Source: Spirochaetaceae bacterium
Lineage (GTDB): Bacteria > Spirochaetota > Spirochaetia > SZUA-6 > Bin103
Length of the DNA stretch: 64,000 nucleotides
Direction: 5' to 3'
Assembly (NCBI GenBank): GCA_028821475.1
Contig: JAPPGB010000129.1
Location: 62,001-126,000, forward strand
Under the pieces are notes generated by a model. The model saw nothing but the letters and a program-made list of their open reading frames with translations. It was not told the origin of the DNA and did not search any database. Each line of letters begins with the position of its first letter. The stretch's first letter is position 1. Position numbers and translations under genes: made by a program. Of the stretch, positions 15,565-24,642 are shown piece after piece.

Positions 15565-17067
15565 CTACTGCATCGCGTTGTACTGGCGGGTGTACTCGTC
15601 GACCCACTTGCCGACGCCGGCGTCCCGCATCTCCTGCTGGAAGTCGTCCCACTCGGACATCGGACGCTGGCCGGTAATGAACTTGACCGGCTCGGAGTCC
15701 CACAACCGCTTCAGGTCGGTCATCGGCACCACGTCGTTGATCACCGTCATGTCCCAGACGATGGACACGTCGAACGGATGCTTGATGCCGTCCAGGTCGT
15801 CGGTGCCGTTGATCAGGTACTCGCTCCAGAACTCGATCTCCGGGCTCAGCACGCGCGCCTGCACCTCGACCGGCAGGCCGACGGCGAAGCGGTAGTCCTC
15901 GAACAGCGCGCGGTTGCCGATGTACTCGTAGGTGTCGCCCTCCTCGACCCACTGCCAGTGCTGGCCCTTGATGCCGTCCTGGCCGGTGATATAGTTCTCG
16001 ACGTCGGAGTACTGCCACTCGAACACCTTCAGGAACGCCTCGGTGTTCTCATCGGGCGAGCGCGCCGGGAACACCCAGCCATGCGTGCCGGCGGGATTGA
16101 GCGTCTCGATCATGCCGGCGGGGCCCATGATGGGCCGCTGGTAGACCGGATCGGCGTCGGGGAAGTTCTTGAGGATAGTGTACTTGCCGATGCCGACGGC
16201 CGACACCCAGTAGGCGGTGGTGGCGAACTGGCCCTGGTAGATTACCGGACGCACCTCGCTGGCCGGGATGTTGAAGCTGTCCGGCCAGATGTAGCCCTTT
16301 TCGTACCAGTCGTGCATCTTGGCGATGAAGTCCCGGAACCCGGGGTGCAACTCGGGCGGCTTGACCATGTTGTCGGCCGGATCCAGCCACGGGCCGTAGC
16401 CGTCCGGCAGCCAGCCGCCGGCCATCACCATGCGCAGGTGCGGGGCGTAGCTGGTGATCATCACCTGGGTCTGGCCGCCGCCGATCGGGTCGTTCTGCAG
16501 GAACACCTCCAGCACGTTCTCGAGTTCGTCGATGGTGGTGGGATACTCCAGGCCGTACTCGCGCAGGTATTCGCCGCGGATCCACACCGGCCACGATGTC
16601 ACCACCTCGCCGCGCGGAATGGCCCAGGTCTGGCCGTCGGTGGTGCTCACCTTGGACCAGGCGATGTCGGTCCACGCCTTGCGCGTGTTGGGGATCTGGT
16701 CGAACCACTTGTTGATCGCCTTGATCGCGCCCTTGGGCTGGAACTGCGGCACCTGGATGCCGGCGATCACGTCCATCGGGTCGTTGGAAGCCAGCAGCAG
16801 GGTGATCTGCTCGATGTAGCCCTGGCGCGGAATGCGGTGCGTGAACACGCGCACGCCGGTGTGCTCCTCGATGTATGCCTGCACGTCGTCGAGCACCTGC
16901 TGCGCGGTGCCCGCCTCCGAACCGGCGGAGTGGGAAACGGTAGCGTAGCTGTGCACCTCGATCACGTCGTCGGCGGCGCCGGCCTCGCCTTCCCCGGCCG
17001 CGAACGCGGCTCCCGTCACGAACACGCTCAGCAGCGCCACAGCGCCGAGCGTCAGCATTCTTTTCAT
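15565..17067 (-). CDS. Extracellular sugar-binding protein of ABC transporter (LplA-like, family 1)
   Basis: 500 residues. A clear signal peptide (MKRMLTLGAVALLSVFVTGAAFA) is followed by an acidic, Gly/Glu/Ala-rich linker and a large solute-binding domain of the LplA/YtcQ type, ending MSEWDDFQQEM and WVDEYTRQYNAMQ as is usual in that group. There is no lipobox Cys, so it is presumably periplasmic and soluble. The start is ATG 17067, with GGGAGGAA six bases ahead; a longer reading has no added signal. It heads the operon with the two permeases. The Spirochaetota-like style of the N-terminus is one of the taxonomic hints. Confidence 0.9.
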   Translation of the reverse strand: MKRMLTLGAVALLSVFVTGAAFAAGEGEAGAADDVIEVHSYATVSHSAGSEAGTAQQVLDDVQAYIEEHTGVRVFTHRIPRQGYIEQITLLLASNDPMDVIAGIQVPQFQPKGAIKAINKWFDQIPNTRKAWTDIAWSKVSTTDGQTWAIPRGEVVTSWPVWIRGEYLREYGLEYPTTIDELENVLEVFLQNDPIGGGQTQVMITSYAPHLRMVMAGGWLPDGYGPWLDPADNMVKPPELHPGFRDFIAKMHDWYEKGYIWPDSFNIPASEVRPVIYQGQFATTAYWVSAVGIGKYTILKNFPDADPVYQRPIMGPAGMIETLNPAGTHGWVFPARSPDENTEAFLKVFEWQYSDVENYITGQDGIKGQHWQWVEEGDTYEYIGNRALFEDYRFAVGLPVEVQARVLSPEIEFWSEYLINGTDDLDGIKHPFDVSIVWDMTVINDVVPMTDLKRLWDSEPVKFITGQRPMSEWDDFQQEMRDAGVGKWVDEYTRQYNAMQ

Positions 17068-17350
17068 GAATTCCTCCCTGCGGCCCATTCGGGCCGGTGT
17101 CTCTTGGTGCGTACTGGTATATCACGGATTCGTGCGCCGCGCCAACAACCGCAACGGGCGGCCGCGGCTCCGCGTCGGCCTGCCTCCGTCTGGCGCGGCT
17201 GCCTCGCCGGCCGGGACCGTGCACTGGGTGCGGGGCACTCGGAAGCCTGCCGCGGTATGCGTTGATGCCGCCCTCCGGCATGCCGATAGTCCTAGGGAGG
17301 TCCGTAAAGCCGGAGACGGCAACAGTGACGGCTCACGATCGGGGGACACG

Positions 17351-18424
17351 ATGCGCACATCGGACAGCACGCCACTGCGCGTGGCCGTGGCGGGCTGCCA
17401 CCGCCAGGTAACGAGGAAGCCGGGCTCGCACAACTGGGCCGCCGCCTTCGCCGAGGTGGCGGACACGCGGGTGGTTGCGGTATACGACCGCGGCGCCGAC
17501 ACGCGGGCCGGGTTCTGCGCCGCCTGGCGCGACACGTGGGGCGAAATCGCCGCCTACGACGACTACCGGCGGATGCTCGGCGAGGCACGCCCGGACATCG
17601 TGTGCATCGCTACGCGGCAGACCCATCACGCCGCGCAGATCGTCGACGCCGCGGCCGCCCGGGTGCGCGGCATCCTGTGCGACAAGCCGTTCGCCACCAC
17701 GCTGGCCGAGGCGGATGAGGCGTTGGCGGCGTGCCGGAAGGCGGGAGTGGCGGTCGCCTACGGCACCGAGTGGCGCTGGGATCCGGCCTACCGCCTGCTT
17801 GCCGAACGGCTGCGCCGCGGACTGGTCGGCGAGGTGCGCGCCATCCTGGCATACGGGGCGCCCAACCTGATCTTCCACGGCTGCCATTGGTACGACATCG
17901 CCCTGCTGCTCGCCGGCGATGCCGAGCCGCTGTGGGTCAGCGGGCGGGTGGACCCGGTGGCCGACGACGAACCCGACAAGGGCCGGCGCCTCGACCCGCC
18001 GGGCCGCGCCTGGGTGGGGCTCGACGGCGGCGCCCTGCTGGCCCTGCTGCCGGAGGGCGGCGGGCGCGGCTTCTCGGTGATCGGCAGCGCCGGCCGTATC
18101 GAGATCGTCAACGACGCCCGCCAAGCGTATATTTGGCACGCGCAGGCAGGGGGGCCGGGCGCCGGTCACCTGTCCGCCGCCCCCACCGGCCTGGAGTTGC
18201 CGCAGCCCGATTCACCCTGGCCCCGGGGAGCGGTGCTGGTGCGCGACTTGGCGCGGGCGGTGCGCACGCGCGGCGCCACGCAGTGCGACGTGGAGCAGAT
18301 CCGCCGCGCCACCGAGATCGGCTTCGCCGTGCACGAGTCGCACGCCGCGGGCGGCGCGGCCGTCACCTTGCCGGTCGCCGACCGCACGCGGCGCATCGAC
18401 CCGCGCGCCTGGGGCAACGATTAG
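17351..18424 (+). CDS. GFO/IDH/MocA-family NAD(P)-dependent oxidoreductase
   Basis: 357 residues. The Rossmann strand LRVAVAGC (9-16) lacks the usual GxGxxG, continuing instead as HRQVTRKPGSHN. The family motif DKPFATTLAEAD follows near 117, corresponding to the EKP motif whose Lys is catalytic. The C-terminal sheet domain includes HGCHWYDIALLLAG with a conserved His. Such enzymes oxidise or reduce sugars and inositols. The ATG at 17351 follows a GGGGGA. The gene is divergent from the sugar-binding-protein gene, consistent with a shared catabolic locus. The altered glycine motif means cofactor use is uncertain. Confidence 0.8.
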   Translation: MRTSDSTPLRVAVAGCHRQVTRKPGSHNWAAAFAEVADTRVVAVYDRGADTRAGFCAAWRDTWGEIAAYDDYRRMLGEARPDIVCIATRQTHHAAQIVDAAAARVRGILCDKPFATTLAEADEALAACRKAGVAVAYGTEWRWDPAYRLLAERLRRGLVGEVRAILAYGAPNLIFHGCHWYDIALLLAGDAEPLWVSGRVDPVADDEPDKGRRLDPPGRAWVGLDGGALLALLPEGGGRGFSVIGSAGRIEIVNDARQAYIWHAQAGGPGAGHLSAAPTGLELPQPDSPWPRGAVLVRDLARAVRTRGATQCDVEQIRRATEIGFAVHESHAAGGAAVTLPVADRTRRIDPRAWGND

Positions 18425-18449
18425 GAGAATCACCGAACCGCGGTAGACC

Positions 18450-21400
18450 ATGGGACACACCGGATTGGCCACTCGCAGGGCAGACAGCACGCGGCAAGTG
18501 AGCGCCGCCGATGCACCCGTGGCGGACAGCGCGGCCCCCGCGTACGCGCCCGGTCCAGCGCCGCCCGTCCCCCCCGCGGTCTTCACGCCGCCGCCGGCGG
18601 ACGACCACTCCGCCACCGCCCGCGAATCGGAACCCTCCTCGCCTGGCGCCTCCAACGCTGCCGCCCTTGCCGCTCCGGGCAGCCGCCCCGCGATGGCGCG
18701 CGCACCCAGCCCGGCTCCGCCGGTCCCTTATGGTCCGCCCACGCCGCCCGCTGCAGGCGGTCGCACCGCGATGGCGCCCACGCCCGGCACGGCACGGCCT
18801 GTCCCTCGCAATCCGCACGCGCCGCCCGCTACCGGCAACCGCACCGCGACGGCCTGTGCACCCAGCCCGGCTCCGCCGGTCCCCTGCGATCCGCCCGCGC
18901 CGCCCGCTACCGGTGGTCGCATCGCGATGGCGCCCACGCCCGGCCCGGCACGAGCTGCCCCTCGCAATCCACCTGCTCCGCCCGCTACCGGCGGTCGCAC
19001 CGCGACGGCGCTTGCACCCGGTCCGACACGGCCGGTCCCTCGCAATCCGCACGCGCCGCCCGCTACCGGCGACCGCACCGCGACGGCGCTTGCACCCGGT
19101 CCGGCACCGCCGGTCCCTCGCCGTCCGTTCGCCGCGGACGACGGCTCGGCCTCTACCCGCGCCCGCGGCTCTGCGCCGCCCGTCCCTTTCGCAGCCCCCA
19201 AACCACCGCCGGCGGGCGGCGGCTCAGCCCCGGCGCACGGGCCGGACACCGCCTCACCCGACCGTACCGCGGCTTCCAAACCGCCGGCAGCGGCGCGCAT
19301 GGCAGCGGCGCGCATGGCAGCGTCGGCCGCGGCCGCGGTACGCGAGGCCCTTGAGTGGCTGGTGTCGATGCGCGCGGCCGTGGTGCGGCTGGTCGAGACG
19401 GGCGTTGCCGCCATGCGCCGTGCCGCGGTGTACGACGGCCCGGTACACTTGGCCGCCAAGCGGTTGGCGGCGGCGAAGTACGCCCTGCCGGCCGCGGTGT
19501 TCGCGGTGTGTCTTGCCGCGTACGTGAGCAACGGCGACTTCCTGCCCGGCAGCGACCAGCAGGGCAACATGCTGTTCAGCATCAACCTGCTGAAGCGCCA
19601 ATCGCTGTCCCTCGGCCCGTTGGACGCGCCCTACTCGTTCTCCTGGACCCTGCAGCAACCCGGCGAGCAACCGCTCAGGGTCACCGTGGACCAGTGGAAC
19701 AGTGCCGCCGACGAGGCGTACCGGGATGGCCGCCTGCAGGCGGTCGATCACCACTTCTACCTGGCCGAGACGACGCGCCACCGGGTGTTCGTCAACACCT
19801 TCGGCCTCGGCGCCCCGCTGTTCGGGCTGCCGGTATACGCACTGCTTGACCTGTTCGTGGACATCAAGAACGACCGCTTCTGGTGGTGGCACGGCGGCGC
19901 GCTGACCGCCGCGTTGCTGACCGCCGGCGCGGCGCTGTTCGTGTTCCTGGCGGCGCGCGGCTTCGTGCGGCCGCTGCCGGCGGCCCTGGTGGCGCTGGCG
20001 TTCGGACTGGGGAGTTGCGCATGGCCGGTCAGCAGCCAGGCGCTATGGCAGCATCCGGCGAGTACGTTCTGCCTCAGCGTGGGCGCCTGGCTGCTGCTGC
20101 GCGGCGACGCCCGCCGGAACGCGGCCGCCTGGTGCGGAGCCGCATTCGGGATGGCCGTACTGTGCCGGCCGGCAACCGCGGTGGCCGTGGTGTGCGTGGG
20201 CGCCTACCTGCTGTGGGCCGACCGACGGCGGTGCCTGGCCTACGTCCTCGGCGGGTTGCCGTTCCTGGCGGCACTGGCGCTCTACAACACCTACCACTTC
20301 GGCAGCCCGCTGGAGTTCGGACAGACGCTGGTGTCCAGGGCCGTCGCGCTGCGCGCCACCGGCAGCGAGCACCTGTGGCAGAGCTCCTGGAGCGAGAGTC
20401 TGCCGGGCCTGCTGATCAGCCCGGCGCGCGGGCTGCTCTGGTTCTCGCCGGTGCTGGCGCTGGCGCTGGCCGGCGCCGCGGCAGTGTGGCGCGAACGGCG
20501 CTACCGCCCGCTGATCCCGCTGTTGGCGTCCGTCGTGCTGATGATCCTGGCGGCCGGCAAGTGGTTCGACTGGTGGGGCGGCACGGTCTGGGGCTACCGC
20601 ACCATTGTCGATACGGCACCGTTCCTGGCCCTGCTGCTGGTTCCGGCCATCGAGCGGATGCTTGCTGCACGCGCTACCCGCGCCGTGTTCGCGGCGCTGC
20701 TGCTGTGGTCGATCGGCGTGCAGTTCGTGGGCGCCTATACCTACAACCTGGTCGGATGGATCGACCACTGGCGCGAGCAGGACAACCCCGACCATGCCAG
20801 CCTGTGGCAGTGGCAGCGGCCGCAGATCGGCTACCACCTGGCCAACTTCGGGCAACAGCGCGCGCTGAAGCGGCAGTTGGTGGCGGCACACGTCAACAGC
20901 TCGACGCCGATTCTCATCCTGCGCGACCGGCCGCGGCGGGAGGCCGCGAACGGCGCCGCGCCCCTCGGCGCGAGCCAGCGCGACCCGGCGGCGATGCAGC
21001 GCCACGCCCAGTCGCTTCTGGAGCAGGGCCGCTACGAAGACGCACTCGCGGTGTTCGGGGCAATCCTGGAGATCGACCCCGAGCATGCGCTGGCCCACGC
21101 CGGCACGGGTGATGCGCTGTTCCGCATGCGCCGGTACGAGGCTGCCCTTGCGGCCATGGGCCGCGCCCTGGCGCTGCAGCCCGACCTGCCGGTAGCAGGC
21201 TCGCTGCATCGCTTGATGGGCCGTAGCGAACAGGAACTGGGGCGGCCCGACGAAGCCCTGCCGCACTACGAGCGCGCGCTGCAGATCAACCCGGACGACG
21301 CGCGGGCAATCGAGCTGCTCGCCCGGCTGCAATTCGTGCGGGAGCGCTACCTGGAGTCGTTCGCCCTGTTCGAGACGCTGGTCGAGTCCGACCCGGACAA

Positions 21401-21548
21401 CGCCGAGATCCATGCCAACCTGGGCGCCACGCTCTACCACCTGGGACGGGTCGAAGATGCGATCGCGAGCTTCGAGCGCGCCCTCTCGCTCGACCCGACG
21501 CTGGAGTCGGTGCGCACCACCCTCGATCAGTTGCGCAGCGCGCGATAG
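18450..21548 (+). CDS. Large membrane protein: Pro/Ala-rich repeat region, GT-C-like transmembrane domain, C-terminal TPRs
   Basis: 1032 residues in three parts. Residues 1-280 are low complexity, with six 26-residue Pro/Ala-rich repeats at about 82-237. Residues about 330-790 hold ten or more predicted membrane helices with a large outside loop rich in aromatic residues, resembling the glycosyltransferase-C (PMT/ArnT-like) fold; FLPGSDQQGNM supplies an acidic motif in the first loop. Residues about 850-1030 are four to five tetratricopeptide repeats (for example GRPDEALPHYERALQINPDD). The likely role is glycosyl transfer from a lipid carrier, possibly with partner binding by the TPRs. The start is weakly supported (no good ribosome site), and initiation further in, after the repeats, is possible. 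Unusual as a fusion. Confidence 0.65.
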   Translation: MGHTGLATRRADSTRQVSAADAPVADSAAPAYAPGPAPPVPPAVFTPPPADDHSATARESEPSSPGASNAAALAAPGSRPAMARAPSPAPPVPYGPPTPPAAGGRTAMAPTPGTARPVPRNPHAPPATGNRTATACAPSPAPPVPCDPPAPPATGGRIAMAPTPGPARAAPRNPPAPPATGGRTATALAPGPTRPVPRNPHAPPATGDRTATALAPGPAPPVPRRPFAADDGSASTRARGSAPPVPFAAPKPPPAGGGSAPAHGPDTASPDRTAASKPPAAARMAAARMAASAAAAVREALEWLVSMRAAVVRLVETGVAAMRRAAVYDGPVHLAAKRLAAAKYALPAAVFAVCLAAYVSNGDFLPGSDQQGNMLFSINLLKRQSLSLGPLDAPYSFSWTLQQPGEQPLRVTVDQWNSAADEAYRDGRLQAVDHHFYLAETTRHRVFVNTFGLGAPLFGLPVYALLDLFVDIKNDRFWWWHGGALTAALLTAGAALFVFLAARGFVRPLPAALVALAFGLGSCAWPVSSQALWQHPASTFCLSVGAWLLLRGDARRNAAAWCGAAFGMAVLCRPATAVAVVCVGAYLLWADRRRCLAYVLGGLPFLAALALYNTYHFGSPLEFGQTLVSRAVALRATGSEHLWQSSWSESLPGLLISPARGLLWFSPVLALALAGAAAVWRERRYRPLIPLLASVVLMILAAGKWFDWWGGTVWGYRTIVDTAPFLALLLVPAIERMLAARATRAVFAALLLWSIGVQFVGAYTYNLVGWIDHWREQDNPDHASLWQWQRPQIGYHLANFGQQRALKRQLVAAHVNSSTPILILRDRPRREAANGAAPLGASQRDPAAMQRHAQSLLEQGRYEDALAVFGAILEIDPEHALAHAGTGDALFRMRRYEAALAAMGRALALQPDLPVAGSLHRLMGRSEQELGRPDEALPHYERALQINPDDARAIELLARLQFVRERYLESFALFETLVESDPDNAEIHANLGATLYHLGRVEDAIASFERALSLDPTLESVRTTLDQLRSAR
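18693..19160 (+). repeat. 78-base tandem repeats coding a Pro/Ala-rich segment
   Basis: Six imperfect direct repeats of 78 bases (26 codons each) inside the membrane-protein gene, recurring as APSPAPPVP/APTPGTARPVP blocks followed by PPATGGRTA. The length stays in frame, so the array can expand or contract without breaking the protein. The last unit is degenerate. Confidence 0.85.
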
Positions 21549-21704
21549 CCGAACCCCACCGGCCGCGGCGCGCTGCGGCGCGGGCAATCAGCGCGTGGCG
21601 TCCGGTGGCGCTGACAACACGCGCTGCTCGCTGGCGGACTTGGCCGCACCTGCCGGACTGCCAGACTCTGCACCGGCGACCACGATCCGCGTTACAGTAC
21701 GGCC

Positions 21705-22484
21705 ATGCGGTTTCTTCGCAAGCGGGTGCTGGCCGGCGAGGTGCTGGCCGGCACGTTCTGCAACCTGGGCTCGGCGATCACCACCGAAATCGCCGGGCGC
21801 GCCGGGTTCGACTGGCTGCTGCTCGACCTGGAACACGGCGCCGGCGACCAGAGCGAGCTGATGCACCAGCTCCAGGCCGCCGGCGCCGCGGACACGCCGG
21901 CACTGGTAAGGATCGCGTGGAACGAGCCGTGGCGCTTCAAGCGGGTGCTCGACGCCGGCGCCGCCGGGGTGATGGTGCCCTGGGTGAGCACGTCCGAGGA
22001 GGCACGGGCCGCCGCCGAGGCGATGCGCTACTTCCCCGACGGGGTGCGCGGCGCGGCCACGCTGATCCGCGCCAACGGCTTCAGCCGCAACCGAGACGAG
22101 TACTTGGCGGCCGCCAACGACAACCTGCTCACCGTGGTGCAGATCGAGACCCGGCAGGCGGTGGACAACGCCGCCGCCATCGCCGCGGTGGACGGCGTCG
22201 ACGTGCTGTTCGTGGGACCGTTCGACCTGTCCATCGGCCTCGGCATCCGCGGCCGGTTCGACCACCCGCGCTTCACGGCCGCGCTCGAGGCGGTGGTGGC
22301 CGGCGCCCGCGCGGCGGGCAAGGCGGCGGGCATCCTGCTGCAACGGACCGACCAGGTGGCGGCCACGGTGAAGCGCGGCTTTACCTTCGTCGCGATCGGC
22401 TCCGACGCCGGCCTGGTGGCCAACGGCATGGCCGAGCTGGCGGACTCCTTCACCCCCTACCGCCTGCGCCTGGAAGAGGAATAG
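21705..22484 (+). CDS. HpcH/HpaI-family aldolase
   Basis: 259 residues of the HpcH/HpaI aldolase/citrate-lyase barrel. LLLDLEHG (about 38-45), the QIETRQAVDNA segment (metal-binding Glu) and FVGPFDLSIGLG (metal-binding Asp) are in the expected order. Members reversibly cleave 2-keto-3-deoxy or 4-hydroxy-2-oxo acids into pyruvate and an aldehyde, with a divalent metal. It lies three bases before a hydroxyacid dehydrogenase gene, forming an operon that could process a keto-deoxy sugar acid. The precise substrate is not determined. Confidence 0.88.
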   Translation: MRFLRKRVLAGEVLAGTFCNLGSAITTEIAGRAGFDWLLLDLEHGAGDQSELMHQLQAAGAADTPALVRIAWNEPWRFKRVLDAGAAGVMVPWVSTSEEARAAAEAMRYFPDGVRGAATLIRANGFSRNRDEYLAAANDNLLTVVQIETRQAVDNAAAIAAVDGVDVLFVGPFDLSIGLGIRGRFDHPRFTAALEAVVAGARAAGKAAGILLQRTDQVAATVKRGFTFVAIGSDAGLVANGMAELADSFTPYRLRLEEE

Positions 22485-22486
22485 CA

Positions 22487-23461
22487 ATGGACAGCATCAT
22501 GATCACCGGGCCGGTCGACCCGCTGGTGGCCGACGCGCTCGGCCCGTTCGGGACCGCGGTGGAGACTCCCGACATCGAAGAGCGCACCCTCATCGAGCAT
22601 GCCCCCGACGCGGTGGCCATCGTGTGCCGCGGTGAGGCCCGGATCACGCGCGCGGTGATCGACGCGGCGCCGCGGCTGCGCGTGATCGGGCGCACCGGCG
22701 TCGGCGTGGACAGCATCGACGTGGCGCGCGCCACCGAGCGCGGCATCCCGGTGATCAACACCCCCGGCGCCAACGCCCGCTCGGTCGCGGAGGGCGCGTT
22801 GACCCTTGCCCTGGTGCTGCTCAAGGAGGTTTTCCACTGGGACCGGCAGGTGCGCACCGGCAACTGGGCGGCGCGCTACCAGCTCATCACCCGCGACATC
22901 GAGGGCACCGTGCTCGGCATCGTCGGCTTCGGCAACATCGGCCGCACCCTGGCCGGGCTCGCGGCGCCGCTCGGCTTCACGGTAGTGGCCAGCGACCCGT
23001 TCGTCAGCGCCGCCGACGCCCAGGCCGCCGGAGTGGAACTGCTGCCGCTGGCGGAACTGCTGAGCCGGGCCGACGTGGTAAGCCTGCACGCCACCCTCAC
23101 CGCCGCCACCGCCGGCCTGATTGACGCCGCCGCCCTGGCGCGCATGAAGCGCGGCGCCCTGCTGCTCAACCTCGGCCGCGGCGGCCTGATCGACGGCCTC
23201 GACATCCTGCACGACGCCCTGCAGGAGGGCCGCCTCGGCGCCGTGGCGCTCGATACCTTCGAGCCGGAGCCGCCCGACCTCGGCCACCCCATCTTCCGCC
23301 ACCAGCGCTGCATCTGCTCACCGCACGTGCTCGGCCTCACCCCCGGCGCCATGCACCGCATCTACACTTCAATGGCCGCCGACATGGCCGCCGTCCTGTC
23401 CGGCAATCCCCCCCGCCACTGCGTCAACCCCCAAACCCTCCCCACGACCGACGACCGCTGA
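22487..23461 (+). CDS. D-isomer-specific 2-hydroxyacid dehydrogenase (phosphoglycerate dehydrogenase-like)
   Basis: 324 residues. The NAD-binding motif GIVGFGNIGRTLAG is near 145-158. The catalytic triad is visible as Arg in LLNLGRGGLID, Glu in DTFEPEPPD and His in CSPHVLGL. It lacks the regulatory ACT domain of long serine-pathway PGDHs, so a role in hydroxyacid catabolism with the adjacent aldolase is more likely than serine synthesis. ATG 22487 has GAAGAGGA just upstream and starts three bases after the aldolase stop; long upstream readings are artefacts of the frame staying open. Confidence 0.88.
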   Translation: MDSIMITGPVDPLVADALGPFGTAVETPDIEERTLIEHAPDAVAIVCRGEARITRAVIDAAPRLRVIGRTGVGVDSIDVARATERGIPVINTPGANARSVAEGALTLALVLLKEVFHWDRQVRTGNWAARYQLITRDIEGTVLGIVGFGNIGRTLAGLAAPLGFTVVASDPFVSAADAQAAGVELLPLAELLSRADVVSLHATLTAATAGLIDAAALARMKRGALLLNLGRGGLIDGLDILHDALQEGRLGAVALDTFEPEPPDLGHPIFRHQRCICSPHVLGLTPGAMHRIYTSMAADMAAVLSGNPPRHCVNPQTLPTTDDR

Positions 23462-23463
23462 CT

Positions 23464-23877
23464 ATGCTGTGTTATACCGTCGATCTCGAAAGTGATGAGG
23501 GAACGCTACTTGTTACGTCTCCTGATTTTCCGGAACTGAAGACCTTTGGAGAAGATCGCGATGAAGCGCTGGGGCGTGCGGTTGATGCGTTGGAAGAAGC
23601 GGTCGCCGCACGGATCCACGACCGGAGAGATATTCCGATGCCCTCTCCGGGCGAGGTCTGCGTTTCGCTGCCGACCCTGACCGCGGTCAAGGTGCTCCTT
23701 TACCAGGGCATGCGAGATCAACACATCGGCAAGGCCGAGTTGGCGCGCCGGCTCGGTTGGCATCTGCCGCAGGTGGATCGTGTGTTGAATATAAACCACC
23801 ACTCTCGGCTGGACCAGATGGATGCCGCCTTGGGAGCCATCGGGTTGCGCCTCGAAGTCACTTCCGTAGCCGCGTAA
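23464..23877 (+). CDS. hicB-like: HicB-family antitoxin-like protein with C-terminal helix-turn-helix
   Basis: 137 residues. The N-terminal half (MLCYTVDLESDEGTLLVTSP, then a helix EALGRAVDALEEAVAAR) is the HicB partial RNase H-like fold. The C-terminal half (about 85-130, AELARRLGWHLPQVDRVLN) is a helix-turn-helix used for autoregulation. No HicA-type toxin gene lies on either side, so it is an orphan antitoxin or a stand-alone regulator. It starts two bases after the dehydrogenase stop with no clear ribosome site, suggesting translational coupling to the operon ahead. Confidence 0.75.
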   Translation: MLCYTVDLESDEGTLLVTSPDFPELKTFGEDRDEALGRAVDALEEAVAARIHDRRDIPMPSPGEVCVSLPTLTAVKVLLYQGMRDQHIGKAELARRLGWHLPQVDRVLNINHHSRLDQMDAALGAIGLRLEVTSVAA

Positions 23878-23963
23878 CTCCAGCCAGCGGCACCGCTGAC
23901 GCATCGAGTCTGCGATCCGTTCGCCTTGTGGTGCAGCTTCCCGCGCGCGGCACGGAGGGTCCC

Positions 23964-24074
23964 TCACAGGGTCGCTTGCCAGAGTTTCACGGTGCGTACC
24001 AAGCTCGGTTCCATAGATAGCGGGTTGAGAAACTCGTCTCTTTCGAGGCCGGCGAATAGTCCGACCAGTTCGGC
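23964..24074 (-). pseudogene. Internally deleted remnant of a Fic-family gene
   Basis: An in-frame 36-residue piece ending MEPSLVRTVKLWQATL-stop, matching the C-terminus of the intact Fic protein encoded at 24643-26103 (LEPSLVRAVELWQATL). It is preceded by ELVGLFAGLERDEFLNPLS, which matches RGLVRLFASLQKDEFVKALS much further inside that protein. About 190 residues between the two blocks are missing while the frame is kept. It is a diverged paralogue fragment rather than a recent copy. Confidence 0.75.
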
Positions 24075-24113
24075 GTTGATCAGGACGATTCTTCGGGGAT
24101 TAACGGTCTTACC

Positions 24114-24140
24114 CACGGGTCAACCGCCGGCTGACCCGTG
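24114..24140. repeat. Perfect 9-base-pair hairpin
   Basis: CACGGGTCA at 24114-24122 and TGACCCGTG at 24132-24140, with a 9-base GC-rich loop. No T run follows on either strand, so it is not a standard terminator. It sits among gene remnants. Confidence 0.4.
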
Positions 24141-24148
24141 CTGGGCTT

Positions 24149-24247
24149 CTACTGCTTCGCCGTTTTCCGATCGGCAGGCGTAGCCGGTATCGGATCAGGC
24201 ATCGGCCGCGGCGGGCGGCCCTGACCTGGCTTCACTACTTCGCTCAT
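24149..24247 (-). CDS. Possible 32-residue small protein or remnant
   Basis: A short frame from ATG 24247 encodes a Pro/Arg-rich peptide with GRPPRPMPDPIP followed by ATPADRKTAKQ-stop. The GRPPRPMP-type motif recalls short conserved hypothetical proteins, here apparently cut short. There is no clear ribosome site. It could be debris like its neighbours. Confidence 0.3.
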   Translation of the reverse strand: MSEVVKPGQGRPPRPMPDPIPATPADRKTAKQ

Positions 24248-24288
24248 GGAAACCTTCCAGGCACCGCGCTACCGTACCACAGAATCGA

Positions 24289-24610
24289 TCAGGTTGCTAC
24301 CCGCACGAGCCTCGTGTACGGCGGCCCGGTTTGGTCTTCGCCCAACGCGCCGGACACTCGCCAAATCATCTTGCTGCTGGTCACGATGTAGTAGACCTCG
24401 GAGCCAACCGTACGCAAGCGATCGTTCAGGTCATCTATCGTAGCTTGATCGAACGGCGCCCGGTGGCCGGCCCTCGGAACCGCACGTCGCGGAAGGACCA
24501 CAGCCCGTGCTGGTCGAAGTCGATGAATTCCTCAAGGGTGTAGTAGCGGCCCCGATGGGAGTAGCCGGTGCGATAAGGGAGTTCCTTGAGCTTGCGAAGC
24601 GCGGTGCGTC
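24289..24610 (-). pseudogene. Remnant of a winged-helix-type regulator plus an unidentified frame
   Basis: Reading leftward from about 24610, one frame gives RRTALRKLKELPYRTGYSHR, then GRYYTLEEFIDFDQHGLWSF, ending at a TAG at 24435-24437. This matches the core of a widespread transposon-associated regulator-like family but lacks both its N-terminal start and C-terminal half. A second frame (24501-24289) encodes DDLNDRLRTVGSEVYYIVTS and continues to a stop. I do not recognise it, and it has no supported start. The 24.08-24.64 kb stretch is best described as gene debris. Confidence 0.5.
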
Positions 24611-24642
24611 TGACGCCCGCAGCGATAGCAGTTGGTTTACCT

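Noticed and set aside
18693-19160. Possible CRISPR or satellite array
   Set aside because: Contiguous 78-base coding repeats without unique spacers, inside an open reading frame.
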